Assembly: GCA_020425915.1 (NCBI GenBank) | Contig: JAGQQZ010000474.1 | Span: forward strand, 1 to 6,982 | Length of the DNA stretch: 6,982 nt | Source: Planctomycetota bacterium | GTDB taxonomy: Bacteria > Planctomycetota > UBA1135 > UBA2386 | Direction: 5' to 3' | Shown: positions 1-6,418 of the stretch, in pieces | Layout of the letters: each line of letters opens with the position of its first letter | Position numbering within the stretch: the stretch's first letter is position 1 | Translations under genes and position numbers: made by a program | Notes under the pieces: model-generated | Told to the model about the DNA's origin: nothing | Seen by the model: the letters and a program-made list of their open reading frames with translations, nothing else | Database searches by the model: none

Positions 1-13
1 GAGGGCGAAGGGG

Positions 14-40
14 GCAGACGAGGCTGACGCCTCGCTCTGC
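14..40 (-). terminator. Hairpin downstream of the lipoprotein gene pair, candidate terminator
   Basis: Positions 14-18 pair with 36-40, and 19-24 (CGAGGC) pair perfectly with 29-34 (GCCTCG). This gives an 11-bp stem with a single bulged C at 35 and a TGAC loop. It lies 54 bases past the TGA at 94-96 of the minus-strand gene. Read on the minus strand, the stem is followed by a pyrimidine-rich tract (CCCCCTTCGCCC) rather than a run of T. It could therefore be a weak intrinsic terminator or a 3'-end stabilising hairpin. The rest of 1-93 is GC-rich and shows no gene; it contains two overlapping short palindromes at 50-59 and 55-64. Confidence 0.45.
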
Positions 41-93
41 TTCCGAGCCCGAGCGCTCGCGAGCCGACGATCCCCCCGTTCCGAGACCGACTC

Positions 94-2271
94 TCAGAAC
101 GATTTCGACCCGCCGCCCTCGATCACCCGCACGCGCGCACCGAACTCCACGCCGTCGACGACCTGCGTCGCACGATCGATCGGCCACGTCACCTGCACAC
201 GATCGATGCGCGTCGCGTGCCCGAGTCCGATCGTCTGCCGCAGCGGGCTCGCCCCGAAGCTGCCGCCGCTCACGACGCGGCGGTAGATCGTGCGCGGGCC
301 GTCCGGCGTCTCGACGTCGACGCGGATGTTCGCCCCGATCGCGGAGCGGTTGGAGCGCACGCCGACGAGGTGGAGCGTGACGAACCGGTTGCCGAATCCC
401 GGGTTCTCGTAGAGCGCGTCGCGGAAGCCGTCGCCGGCGTACGCGCCGCCCATCTGCTCGAACACGTCGAGGTCGCCGTCGCCGTCGAAGTCGACGAACG
501 CGACGCCGTGTCCCTTCTGCAGGTTTCCGAGTCCGCTCGCCATCGTGACGTCCTCGAAGCGCTCGCCGCCGCGATTCATCAGCAGCGCGTTCGGCATCAG
601 GCTGTAGTAGTTGACGTTGCCGGTGCCGAGATAGACGTCGAGGAATCCGTCGCCGTCGAGGTCGCCGAAGTTCGATCCCATCGGCACGTAGGGAGCGGTG
701 ATCCCGGATCGTGCGGCGACTTCGACGAACCCTCCCGAGCCGTCGTTCCGGTAGAGGCGCGCCGTGCTGAAGTCCGACGGCAGGTCACGGTAGTACGCGC
801 CGAGGTGGCCGATCCCGGCACCGTAGTCGGCAGCGAACAGGTCGAGGTCCCCGTCGTTGTCGTAGTCCCAGAACCAGCTCGCGAATCCGTAGATCGGTTC
901 CGCGACGCCGACCCGTTCCGCCAGGTCCTCGAAGGTGCCATCGCCGCGGTTGTGGAACAGCCGGTTCGGTTGCCCGTTGTTCGACACGTAGAGTTCCGGG
1001 TACCCGTCGCCGTCGTAGTCGCCCCAGGCGACCGACTTCGCGAACCGGAAGTTGCGCACTCCGGCCTGCCGTGCGACGTCGGTGAACGTGCCGTCGCCGT
1101 TGTTGCGGAACAGCTGCGATGGGAACCGCGCCTCGACCGTGCTCTCGTTGCCGAGGTAGAGGTCCAAGTCCCCGTCGAGGTCGTAGTCGGCCCAGTTGCC
1201 GGCCTGCGTCGGCAGGTGGATCTCGCCGAGACCAGCGTCGAACGTCACGTCGGTGAAGGTGCCGTCGCCGTTGTTCTGCACGAGGGAGTTCGGATGTCGG
1301 CCGGCGGCACCGAGCCACGCGCCGCGCAGGACGAGGAAGTCGGTATCGCCGTCGTTGTCGTAGTCGGCCTGGACGAGGTTCAGGCCGCCGAACAATCCGG
1401 TGAGTCCCGCCTCCGCCGTGGCATCCTCGAACGTCCCGTCGCCCCGATTGCGGAACAGGCGGAGCTGCCCGCGAGTGTCCCAGGTCGAGACGAGCAGATC
1501 GAGGTCGTCGTCCCCGTCGAGGTCGTCGGCGATCACACCGCCAGAGAGGCTGAACGTGTCGAGTCCGAGTTGCTTCGCGATGTTCCGGAACCTCGGGAAC
1601 TCGGACTTCGGCTGGAACACCGAGCCCGGGATCCTGTGTTCGGCCGGCACGCGTTCGGGGTGCTCACCGAGCGTCAGTGCGGCGAGGTTCAGCAGCCACT
1701 CCGCCGCCGGGTACCAGTAGGAGTCCTTCGGTTCGTCGGCGAGGAAGTCGAGCAGGTGGCGGATCGCGTTCTCCGATCCCTCTCGATCCGCGTGGAGCGC
1801 GTCCGGCGCGAACGGCAGGATGCAACTCGTGGGCAGGGCACTCGCGCAGCAATTGCGCGTCTCGCCGAGGCGTAGCGAGCCAACGGCAGCGTAGAACGCC
1901 AGCTTGCGGCGCGCCTCGCGGTCACCCTCCATCGTGCCGTTCTCGATGCGGGCGAGCGCGTTCTCGAGGATCGCGATGCCCGTGCGTTCGTTGCCGAGTC
2001 GAAGTTCGGCGATGCCGAGATCGAGGTGGATCCGCCAGGGGGCACCGTCGCCGAGCGTTTCGAGGCGGTTGCGCAGTTCGCGTGCCCGCATGTCGCCGAG
2101 GTAGGGGTGTTCGTCAGCGGTCCGCTCGGCTACCCGGGCCAACGCCTCGATCATGCGAGCGTGCGAGTCGACGACCTTGGCGTGGTCGTGCGTCCGAGGC
2201 TCGTCCTCGCCGCATGCCGTCAGCAGCGCGAGGACCGTGACGATCGGTGCGAGTCTACTGCCGGACGACAT
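94..2271 (-). CDS. CRTAC1-like lipoprotein: TPR-like N-terminus, seven FG-GAP/VCBS repeats, ASPIC/UnbV domain
   Basis: Predicted exported, lipid-anchored calcium-binding beta-propeller protein of unknown ligand. The frame is open back to an ATG at 2340 (748 residues), but I place the start at the ATG at 2271 (725 residues). That start gives a textbook lipoprotein signal, MSSGSRLAPIVTVLALLTAC, ending in lipobox LTAC, with GGAG at 2275-2278, although only 3 bases before the ATG. In long-form numbering, residues about 60-235 are helical and TPR-like, with a Cys pair (C164/C165 and C173) and a WLLNLAALTLGE segment typical of the family. Seven Asp loops of DxDxDGxxD type begin at 273, 326, 385, 441, 492, 560 and 617. 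Several are followed by an NRGDGTFEDV-type strand. An ASPIC/UnbV domain spans about 652-741, with GLG at 705-707 and TWP at 718-720. It overlaps the end of the upstream lipoprotein gene, so the two are probably translated from one transcript. The family assignment is strong; the biological role is not known. Confidence 0.9.
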   Translation of the reverse strand: MSSGSRLAPIVTVLALLTACGEDEPRTHDHAKVVDSHARMIEALARVAERTADEHPYLGDMRARELRNRLETLGDGAPWRIHLDLGIAELRLGNERTGIAILENALARIENGTMEGDREARRKLAFYAAVGSLRLGETRNCCASALPTSCILPFAPDALHADREGSENAIRHLLDFLADEPKDSYWYPAAEWLLNLAALTLGEHPERVPAEHRIPGSVFQPKSEFPRFRNIAKQLGLDTFSLSGGVIADDLDGDDDLDLLVSTWDTRGQLRLFRNRGDGTFEDATAEAGLTGLFGGLNLVQADYDNDGDTDFLVLRGAWLGAAGRHPNSLVQNNGDGTFTDVTFDAGLGEIHLPTQAGNWADYDLDGDLDLYLGNESTVEARFPSQLFRNNGDGTFTDVARQAGVRNFRFAKSVAWGDYDGDGYPELYVSNNGQPNRLFHNRGDGTFEDLAERVGVAEPIYGFASWFWDYDNDGDLDLFAADYGAGIGHLGAYYRDLPSDFSTARLYRNDGSGGFVEVAARSGITAPYVPMGSNFGDLDGDGFLDVYLGTGNVNYYSLMPNALLMNRGGERFEDVTMASGLGNLQKGHGVAFVDFDGDGDLDVFEQMGGAYAGDGFRDALYENPGFGNRFVTLHLVGVRSNRSAIGANIRVDVETPDGPRTIYRRVVSGGSFGASPLRQTIGLGHATRIDRVQVTWPIDRATQVVDGVEFGARVRVIEGGGSKSF

Positions 2272-5200
2272 GGACTCCGCTCGACCCAAGTTCGTGGCGC
2301 GTCGTCGCGCCGTCTGGCCAGCGGATCGCGACGGCGACATTCTTCGACGAGTTCGGGACGGTCGGGAAGAACACGGTCGGAGAGGTCTGTGACAGGTAGC
2401 CGCAACCCGCGCTCACCGTGTGGTTCCAACTCCGGTCGCCTTGGGTGAAGGTGATCCGGGCGCCGACCGCCTGCGGGTTCCCGGCGCGGCCGCGCAACCG
2501 GACGACGAGCCCTGCGCGTTCGGCACCGAACATGCGAGGCTCGTCGTCGTTCCGCACGACGACGAAGTCGGCTCGCGCGGAGTCCCGTTGGAGCCGTGCG
2601 ATTCCCTGGCCGTCGCCGGGGACGACGAATCCCGAGCGGGTCGGCTCGACGACTTCGAATCGACACCCGCCGAGGTTGCGCAACACCGCGCCCGCGCCGC
2701 CGTCGAACCGACCGGTTTCCGGCTCGGGCGCGAACGAGTTGTGGACGAGCAGGAGGTCGGGCAGCACATCGCCGTCGAGTTGCTCGATCGCGATCCCGTC
2801 GACGCTCGAGATCTGCGCTCGTCGCGGCAGCGGTCGGATCGCGAAGCGTCCGCCGAGGTTCTCGAGCACGACGTGCTCGAGGTGGTTCGCGAACAGGTCC
2901 TGGGACGACGCCAGTTGGTCCTGACCGTAGATCTCGGGCAGCGTCGCGCGTGCGAACGCCTGGAACGTCTGGAACTTCTCGCCGAGGAACGGCATCGCGC
3001 TCGTGCTGCAGCTCCTACCGCGCACCGGTAGCAGCCGATCTCCCTCGTACTTCGATTCGACGACATCGCGCACGCCGTCGTCGTCGAAGTCCTTCGCGAA
3101 CAACCGCATCGGATGGTGTTCGTCGGCGTGGTACTTGGTGTTGAGGCCGAGGTTGCCGACCACGTAGTCGACGTCTCCGTCCGCGTCGAGGTCGGCGGCC
3201 GTGATCGAGTTCCACTGGCCATGGGCGTCGGCGAGCCCGACGCGGTCGGTCACATCCTCGAACGTGCCCTCGACGTTGCGCAGGACCCGCACCGGTTGCC
3301 ATGTCGAGGCGATCCACAGGTCGGGCCAACCGTCGTCGTCGAAGTCGGACCACGTCGCGCTCGAGACGAGACCGAGCCGTGTGAACACCGGGTCGTCCAC
3401 GGCGTGGAAGCGACCGCCCTCGTTGCGATACAGCGTGCTCGGTGCCGCCTCCGGGAAACGGCCACGAATCGCGTGCGAACCGATGAACACGTCGAGGTCG
3501 CCGTCGCGGTCGAAGTCGGCGACGGCGACGGCCGTGCTCGGGAATCGCCGCGTGGACGGGAGGTCGTCGACGCGCGCGAACCGGCCGTCGCCCAGGTTGT
3601 CGTAGATGCGGTCCGCGAGCAGCGCGCTGCCGGCGTCGGGCTCGATGCTGCCGCTCGCGACCAGCAGGTCGAGGTCGCCGTCCCCGTCGTGATCGAAGAA
3701 CACCGCACCCATGTCCTCGCACTCCGCGTCCTGACGCCACGGGCCGTCGAGGATCTCGAACGTCCCGTCCGCGCGGGTCAGGGCGAGGGTTCCCGGCTGT
3801 CCCGCGGCGCCACCGATCCACAGGTCGTCGTTGCCGTCCCCGTCGACATCGCTGCAGGCGACGCCCGGTCCGAAGCGTGACAGGCGATGGGGCAGCAGTG
3901 GTTGGATCGCGTAGTCGTCGAAGTCACGCTCCACGTGGCGCGGAAGCCGGTTCGGTTCCGCGGTCAGCATCGTCGTGCCGTGGGCCGGCGCAGCCTCGGG
4001 TTCGTCGGGTTCACGGGCCGCGGGCTCGTAGAACGTGTAGTGCCGGTCGGACTCGAGGTCGCGGAACTCCTGAGTCCGGCCGCTCGGCCAGTCGATGCGG
4101 ATCCGTTCGACGCGGCTCGTGTCGCCGAGGCCGAAGTGCTCGACACACTCCCCCGAACTCATGTAGCCGCGCGTCGGAATCACCATCCGAACCTGGCGCA
4201 CGCCCGCTGCCTCGATCTCGATCCGACATCCGACGCCGAACGCGTTACTCTCGCTCCCGCGCAGCTCGACCAGGATCCGATGCGTCCGGTTCGTACGGTT
4301 CTCGAAGATGCTGGCCGGAGCGTTGGTGTTGTTGACGACGATGTCGAGGTCGCCGTCACGATCGAGATCGGCGATCGCGGCGCCGTTGGCGACGCTCGCT
4401 TCGTCGAGGCCCCAAGCACTGCCCACGTCCTCGAACGACCAGTTGCCGCGGTTGCGCCGCGCGACGTTGCGCTCGTCGACCCGCTCCAGCCCGCGGACGA
4501 TGTCGAGTGCCGCGTCCTTGACGCCGGCGTTCCAGAGTCGCCGGAATTCGTCGTTCGCGTCGGGATCGTTGTCGAAGCTCGCCATCCCGTTGGTCGCGAA
4601 GAAGTCGACGAGGCCGTCCTCGTCGAGATCGGCGAATCGAACCGTCCAGGTCCAATCCGTGCTCGCGAGCCCGGTGAGACGGGCCGCCTCCAGGAACCGT
4701 CCCGTGCCCGTGTTGATGTACACCGCGTTGCGCATGTACTGCGGCGGATCCGCGTTCATCAAGAACCACCGCTTGTCGCCCATGTGGCCCATGAGCAGCT
4801 TCGACATGTAGTGACTGGTGCTCGACATGTCGGCGACGCAGAAGTCGAAGCGACCGTCGTTGTCGATGTCCCCGAAGTCGGCGCCCATGCCGAAGTACGC
4901 AGTGTGGGGAAGTGCTTCGCGCGTCACGTCCTCGAACGTCCCGTCGCCACGGTTGTGGAACAGCTTGTCGGGTGACTCGAGGTCGTTGGCGACGTACAGG
5001 TCCAGGTTGCCGTCGCCGTCGTAGTCCCACCAGGTCACGGACAACCCCTGGCCGAAGTGGGCGACACCCGCACTGTCGGTGACGTCGCGCCATTGTGCGT
5101 AGCCGTCGTTGCGGAACAGGATGTCCCGCTGGCCGGTCGGGAAGACCTGATCACCGATCGTGTAGAAGAACTCCTCGTACCCGTCGGGCACGACGATCTC

Positions 5201-5953
5201 GTCACCATCACGTTCGAAGCGAGGGTGTGGTGGGAACATCTCGTCGATCGTGACCTTGGTGTCGGCCGGCAGCGTGACTTCTCGCACGATCGGTTCGGGC
5301 AGCCGCGGACCGAACACACGGTTGGTCAGCAGGTACAGATCGAGATCGCCATCGTTGTCGTAGTCGGCGAACGAGGCGCCGGTGCTCGCGCGCGTGACCG
5401 AGAGTCCGATTCGGCCCGCGACCTCCCGGAACGTCCCGTCGCCCTCGTTGCGGTACAGCAGGTTCGGGGCCTCGGTGTTGCAGACGTACAGATCCAGGTC
5501 GTGATCCCCGTCGATGTCTGCGAACGTCGCGGCCGTTCCCCAGGCGTCGCCACCGTCCAAGCCGCCGGCGGACTCGGTCACGTCTTCGAACCGCAGCGGG
5601 GCGACCTGGCGGAACAGTCGGTTCGGTCCGTCCTGCGATACGAGGTAGAGATCGGGGAGTCCGTCCCGGTCGTAGTCACCGATCGCGACGCCGGCCCCGC
5701 TGTAGATGTAGGGGATGACGTTCTCCTTGCGCAGCCGGTTGGTGAAGTCGACCCCGGTCTCGACGGGGTCCAGTCGGCGGAACCGCGGTCCGTCCATGGC
5801 GGCGCGAGGTTTCAGTGGGGTCGAGGTATACCCTTGCCCAGGGGGTGCTTCGGGCTCGGACGAGCACCCGAACAGACCCAGGGCGAGCATGGCTACGGTC
5901 CGACGCATCGCCGCACTGTAGCGGCGCGGCCGCGTCTCCGTCACGCTGGGCAT
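2255..5953 (-). CDS. Double-module FG-GAP/VCBS repeat lipoprotein with two ASPIC/UnbV-type domains
   Basis: 1232-residue predicted surface or periplasmic lipoprotein. The signal sequence ends in LGLFGC with the lipid-modifiable Cys at residue 30; the +2 and +3 residues are Ser, so no inner-membrane Asp signal is seen. An internal ATG at 5908 (residue 16) gives a shorter, cleaner signal peptide but has no ribosome site; the ATG at 5953 has only a weak GGAT three bases upstream, so the start is uncertain. Module 1 has Asp loops beginning at 93, 146, 197, 310, 362, 442 and 529, then an ASPIC/UnbV domain at about 556-643 (HFGLG, IDWPSG). A Pro/Glu-rich linker spans about 645-665. Module 2 has intact loops at 702, 754, 813, 870, 921 and 955, degenerate ones at 1058 and 1121, then an ASPIC-like end at about 1148-1229 (RWPDG) that lacks the GLG motif. 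Long inter-loop insertions at 206-309 and 371-441 match what I recall of this family. First gene of the minus-strand pair. Ligand unknown; calcium binding is inferred from the loops. Confidence 0.92.
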   Translation of the reverse strand: MPSVTETRPRRYSAAMRRTVAMLALGLFGCSSEPEAPPGQGYTSTPLKPRAAMDGPRFRRLDPVETGVDFTNRLRKENVIPYIYSGAGVAIGDYDRDGLPDLYLVSQDGPNRLFRQVAPLRFEDVTESAGGLDGGDAWGTAATFADIDGDHDLDLYVCNTEAPNLLYRNEGDGTFREVAGRIGLSVTRASTGASFADYDNDGDLDLYLLTNRVFGPRLPEPIVREVTLPADTKVTIDEMFPPHPRFERDGDEIVVPDGYEEFFYTIGDQVFPTGQRDILFRNDGYAQWRDVTDSAGVAHFGQGLSVTWWDYDGDGNLDLYVANDLESPDKLFHNRGDGTFEDVTREALPHTAYFGMGADFGDIDNDGRFDFCVADMSSTSHYMSKLLMGHMGDKRWFLMNADPPQYMRNAVYINTGTGRFLEAARLTGLASTDWTWTVRFADLDEDGLVDFFATNGMASFDNDPDANDEFRRLWNAGVKDAALDIVRGLERVDERNVARRNRGNWSFEDVGSAWGLDEASVANGAAIADLDRDGDLDIVVNNTNAPASIFENRTNRTHRILVELRGSESNAFGVGCRIEIEAAGVRQVRMVIPTRGYMSSGECVEHFGLGDTSRVERIRIDWPSGRTQEFRDLESDRHYTFYEPAAREPDEPEAAPAHGTTMLTAEPNRLPRHVERDFDDYAIQPLLPHRLSRFGPGVACSDVDGDGNDDLWIGGAAGQPGTLALTRADGTFEILDGPWRQDAECEDMGAVFFDHDGDGDLDLLVASGSIEPDAGSALLADRIYDNLGDGRFARVDDLPSTRRFPSTAVAVADFDRDGDLDVFIGSHAIRGRFPEAAPSTLYRNEGGRFHAVDDPVFTRLGLVSSATWSDFDDDGWPDLWIASTWQPVRVLRNVEGTFEDVTDRVGLADAHGQWNSITAADLDADGDVDYVVGNLGLNTKYHADEHHPMRLFAKDFDDDGVRDVVESKYEGDRLLPVRGRSCSTSAMPFLGEKFQTFQAFARATLPEIYGQDQLASSQDLFANHLEHVVLENLGGRFAIRPLPRRAQISSVDGIAIEQLDGDVLPDLLLVHNSFAPEPETGRFDGGAGAVLRNLGGCRFEVVEPTRSGFVVPGDGQGIARLQRDSARADFVVVRNDDEPRMFGAERAGLVVRLRGRAGNPQAVGARITFTQGDRSWNHTVSAGCGYLSQTSPTVFFPTVPNSSKNVAVAIRWPDGATTRHELGSSGVHVVRQ

Positions 5954-6035
5954 CCGATCCAGGTCGGCCGATTCGAGCGGTTTCGCAATCCCGCGATTCG
6001 CCCCGACCGGAAAAAGTACGGGAGTGGAGCACGCG

Positions 6036-6116
6036 CCTGGGGCGGTTTCCGACTAAGCTGCGTAGCGGCGGATTCTGACAGAGAGTGTGCACACCGCGCG
6101 CCCACCCCGCCCCAGG
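6036..6116 (+). promoter_or_regulatory. Perfect 10-bp inverted repeat that can pair with the cold-shock gene's Shine-Dalgarno
   Basis: CCTGGGGCGG at 6036-6045 is the exact reverse complement of CCGCCCCAGG at 6107-6116. The right arm includes the AGG that begins the Shine-Dalgarno sequence (6114-6120). In an mRNA starting upstream of 6036 this would be a GC-rich 10-bp stem occluding the ribosome site. The 61-base loop itself contains the palindrome GTGTGCACAC (6085-6094), which could form a small nested hairpin. The pairing is seen directly; the regulatory role is inferred by analogy with structured leaders of cold-shock mRNAs and depends on the unknown transcription start. Confidence 0.35.
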
Positions 6117-6120
6117 AAAG
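6114..6120 (+). promoter_or_regulatory. Ribosome binding site of the cold-shock gene
   Basis: AGGAAAG lies six bases before the ATG at 6127. It is the strongest Shine-Dalgarno in the window and fixes the start of the cold-shock protein at 6127 rather than at the in-frame GTG at 6085. Confidence 0.8.
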
Positions 6121-6126
6121 CGAACG

Positions 6127-6327
6127 ATGGCTGACGGAACGATCAAGCGACTCACGGACAAAGGCTTTGGATTCATCGACACCGGTGAGGGGAAGGACGT
6201 GTTCTTCCACGTCTCCGGTCTCGTCGGCGTGACCTTCGACGAATTGCGCGAAGGGCAGCCGGTCGAATTCGAGATGGGCGACGGACCGAAGGGTCCGCGC
6301 GCCGAGAACGTCAAGCCGAAGGAATGA
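6127..6327 (+). CDS. Cold-shock domain protein (CspA-like, 66 aa)
   Basis: Small single-stranded nucleic-acid-binding protein of the cold-shock domain family, expected to act in the cytoplasm as an RNA chaperone or transcription antiterminator. The 66 residues form one complete OB-fold cold-shock domain. The RNP1 motif KGFGFI is at 12-17, the RNP2-like motif DVFFHVSGL at 24-32, and the C-terminal strand has GPKGPRAENVK at 53-63. The first strand reads GTIKRLTDKGFGF, so the aromatic Trp-Phe of the E. coli CspA pattern KWFN is replaced by Arg-Leu; I recall this variant as common in non-enteric bacteria. The ATG is chosen because of AGGAAAG six bases upstream and the length match to the family. 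The gene is divergent from the lipoprotein genes and lies 62 bases upstream of the enolase-like gene on the same strand. Confidence 0.95.
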   Translation: MADGTIKRLTDKGFGFIDTGEGKDVFFHVSGLVGVTFDELREGQPVEFEMGDGPKGPRAENVKPKE

Positions 6328-6335
6328 CCTTCGGC
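6315..6335 (+). terminator. Perfect 8-bp hairpin enclosing the cold-shock stop codon
   Basis: GCCGAAGG (6315-6322) and CCTTCGGC (6328-6335) are exact reverse complements separated by AATGA (6323-6327), so the TGA stop lies in the loop. No T-run follows, so this is not a classical intrinsic terminator. It could act as a 3' stabiliser, an attenuator between the cold-shock gene and the next gene, or part of a larger GC-rich fold with the palindrome GCCGCGCGGC at 6337-6346. The structure is seen directly; its function is inferred. Confidence 0.4.
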
Positions 6336-6370
6336 GGCCGCGCGGCGCTTCGTCGCGAGGGCCGAAACCT

Positions 6371-6418
6371 GGCAGCTCGAGCTTGATCCATGCTCTGGGC
6401 GAGGATCGCCGAGCTGCC
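6371..6418 (+). promoter_or_regulatory. Two-stem hairpin that places the next gene's start codon in its loop
   Basis: GGCAGCTCG (6371-6379) pairs exactly with CGAGCTGCC (6410-6418). Inside it GATCC (6385-6389) pairs exactly with GGATC (6403-6407). The ATG at 6390 opens the 13-base apical loop. No clear Shine-Dalgarno precedes this ATG, so the fold could matter for initiation. It may also be chance in GC-rich DNA. Confidence 0.3.

Larger units (their letters stand above)
5954..6126. promoter_or_regulatory. Divergent intergenic region between the lipoprotein genes and the cold-shock gene
   Basis: This 173-bp stretch separates the two divergent transcription units and must carry both promoters. 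I could not find a convincing -35/-10 pair on either strand. What can be seen is a short A-run (GGAAAAAGTA, 6009-6018), a TAAGCT at 6054-6059 that is a poor -10 candidate without a matching -35, a perfect 10-bp palindrome GTGTGCACAC at 6085-6094, and an inverted repeat ending in the cold-shock ribosome site (listed separately). No coding sequence is supported here. Confidence 0.6.

Noticed and set aside
217..1875. Long plus-strand open frame of 552 codons opposite the smaller lipoprotein gene
   Set aside because: It is a Val/Glu/Ala/Arg-rich low-complexity translation, produced by reading the reverse complement of the repeated Asp-Gly codons. It has no ribosome site and no recognisable domain.
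2255..2340. The two lipoprotein genes as one gene split by a frameshift
   Set aside because: The first ends with a complete ASPIC-like domain, and the second begins with its own lipoprotein signal peptide and TPR-like region, so they are separate genes.
3887..4975. Plus-strand open frame of 362 codons opposite the large lipoprotein gene
   Set aside because: Same antisense artefact of high GC and Asp-rich repeats (VEVAVTIEIGD-type strings). The opposite strand carries clear conserved domains across the whole stretch.
94..5953. Regularly spaced short DNA repeats as a CRISPR-like or satellite array
   Set aside because: The repeats follow the reading frame and encode the Asp loops. Spacing is irregular (mostly 50-60 codons) and flanks are coding, so they are protein repeats.
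94..5953. Asp-rich loops as EF-hand or dockerin motifs
   Set aside because: The DxDxDGxxD loops are followed by hydrophobic beta strands (LYLxN) and NxGDGTFxDV strands, not by the helices of EF-hands or dockerins. The pattern fits FG-GAP/VCBS blades.
6085..6126. In-frame GTG at 6085 as an earlier start for the cold-shock protein
   Set aside because: The added 14 residues are Pro/Arg-rich and foreign to the family. AGGAAAG is placed correctly for the ATG at 6127 and would lie inside the longer gene.
5057..6232. Plus-strand open frame of 391 codons reaching across the intergenic region into the cold-shock gene
   Set aside because: It is antisense to the signal peptide and first blades of the large lipoprotein and runs out of frame through the cold-shock gene. 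Composition is shadow-like.
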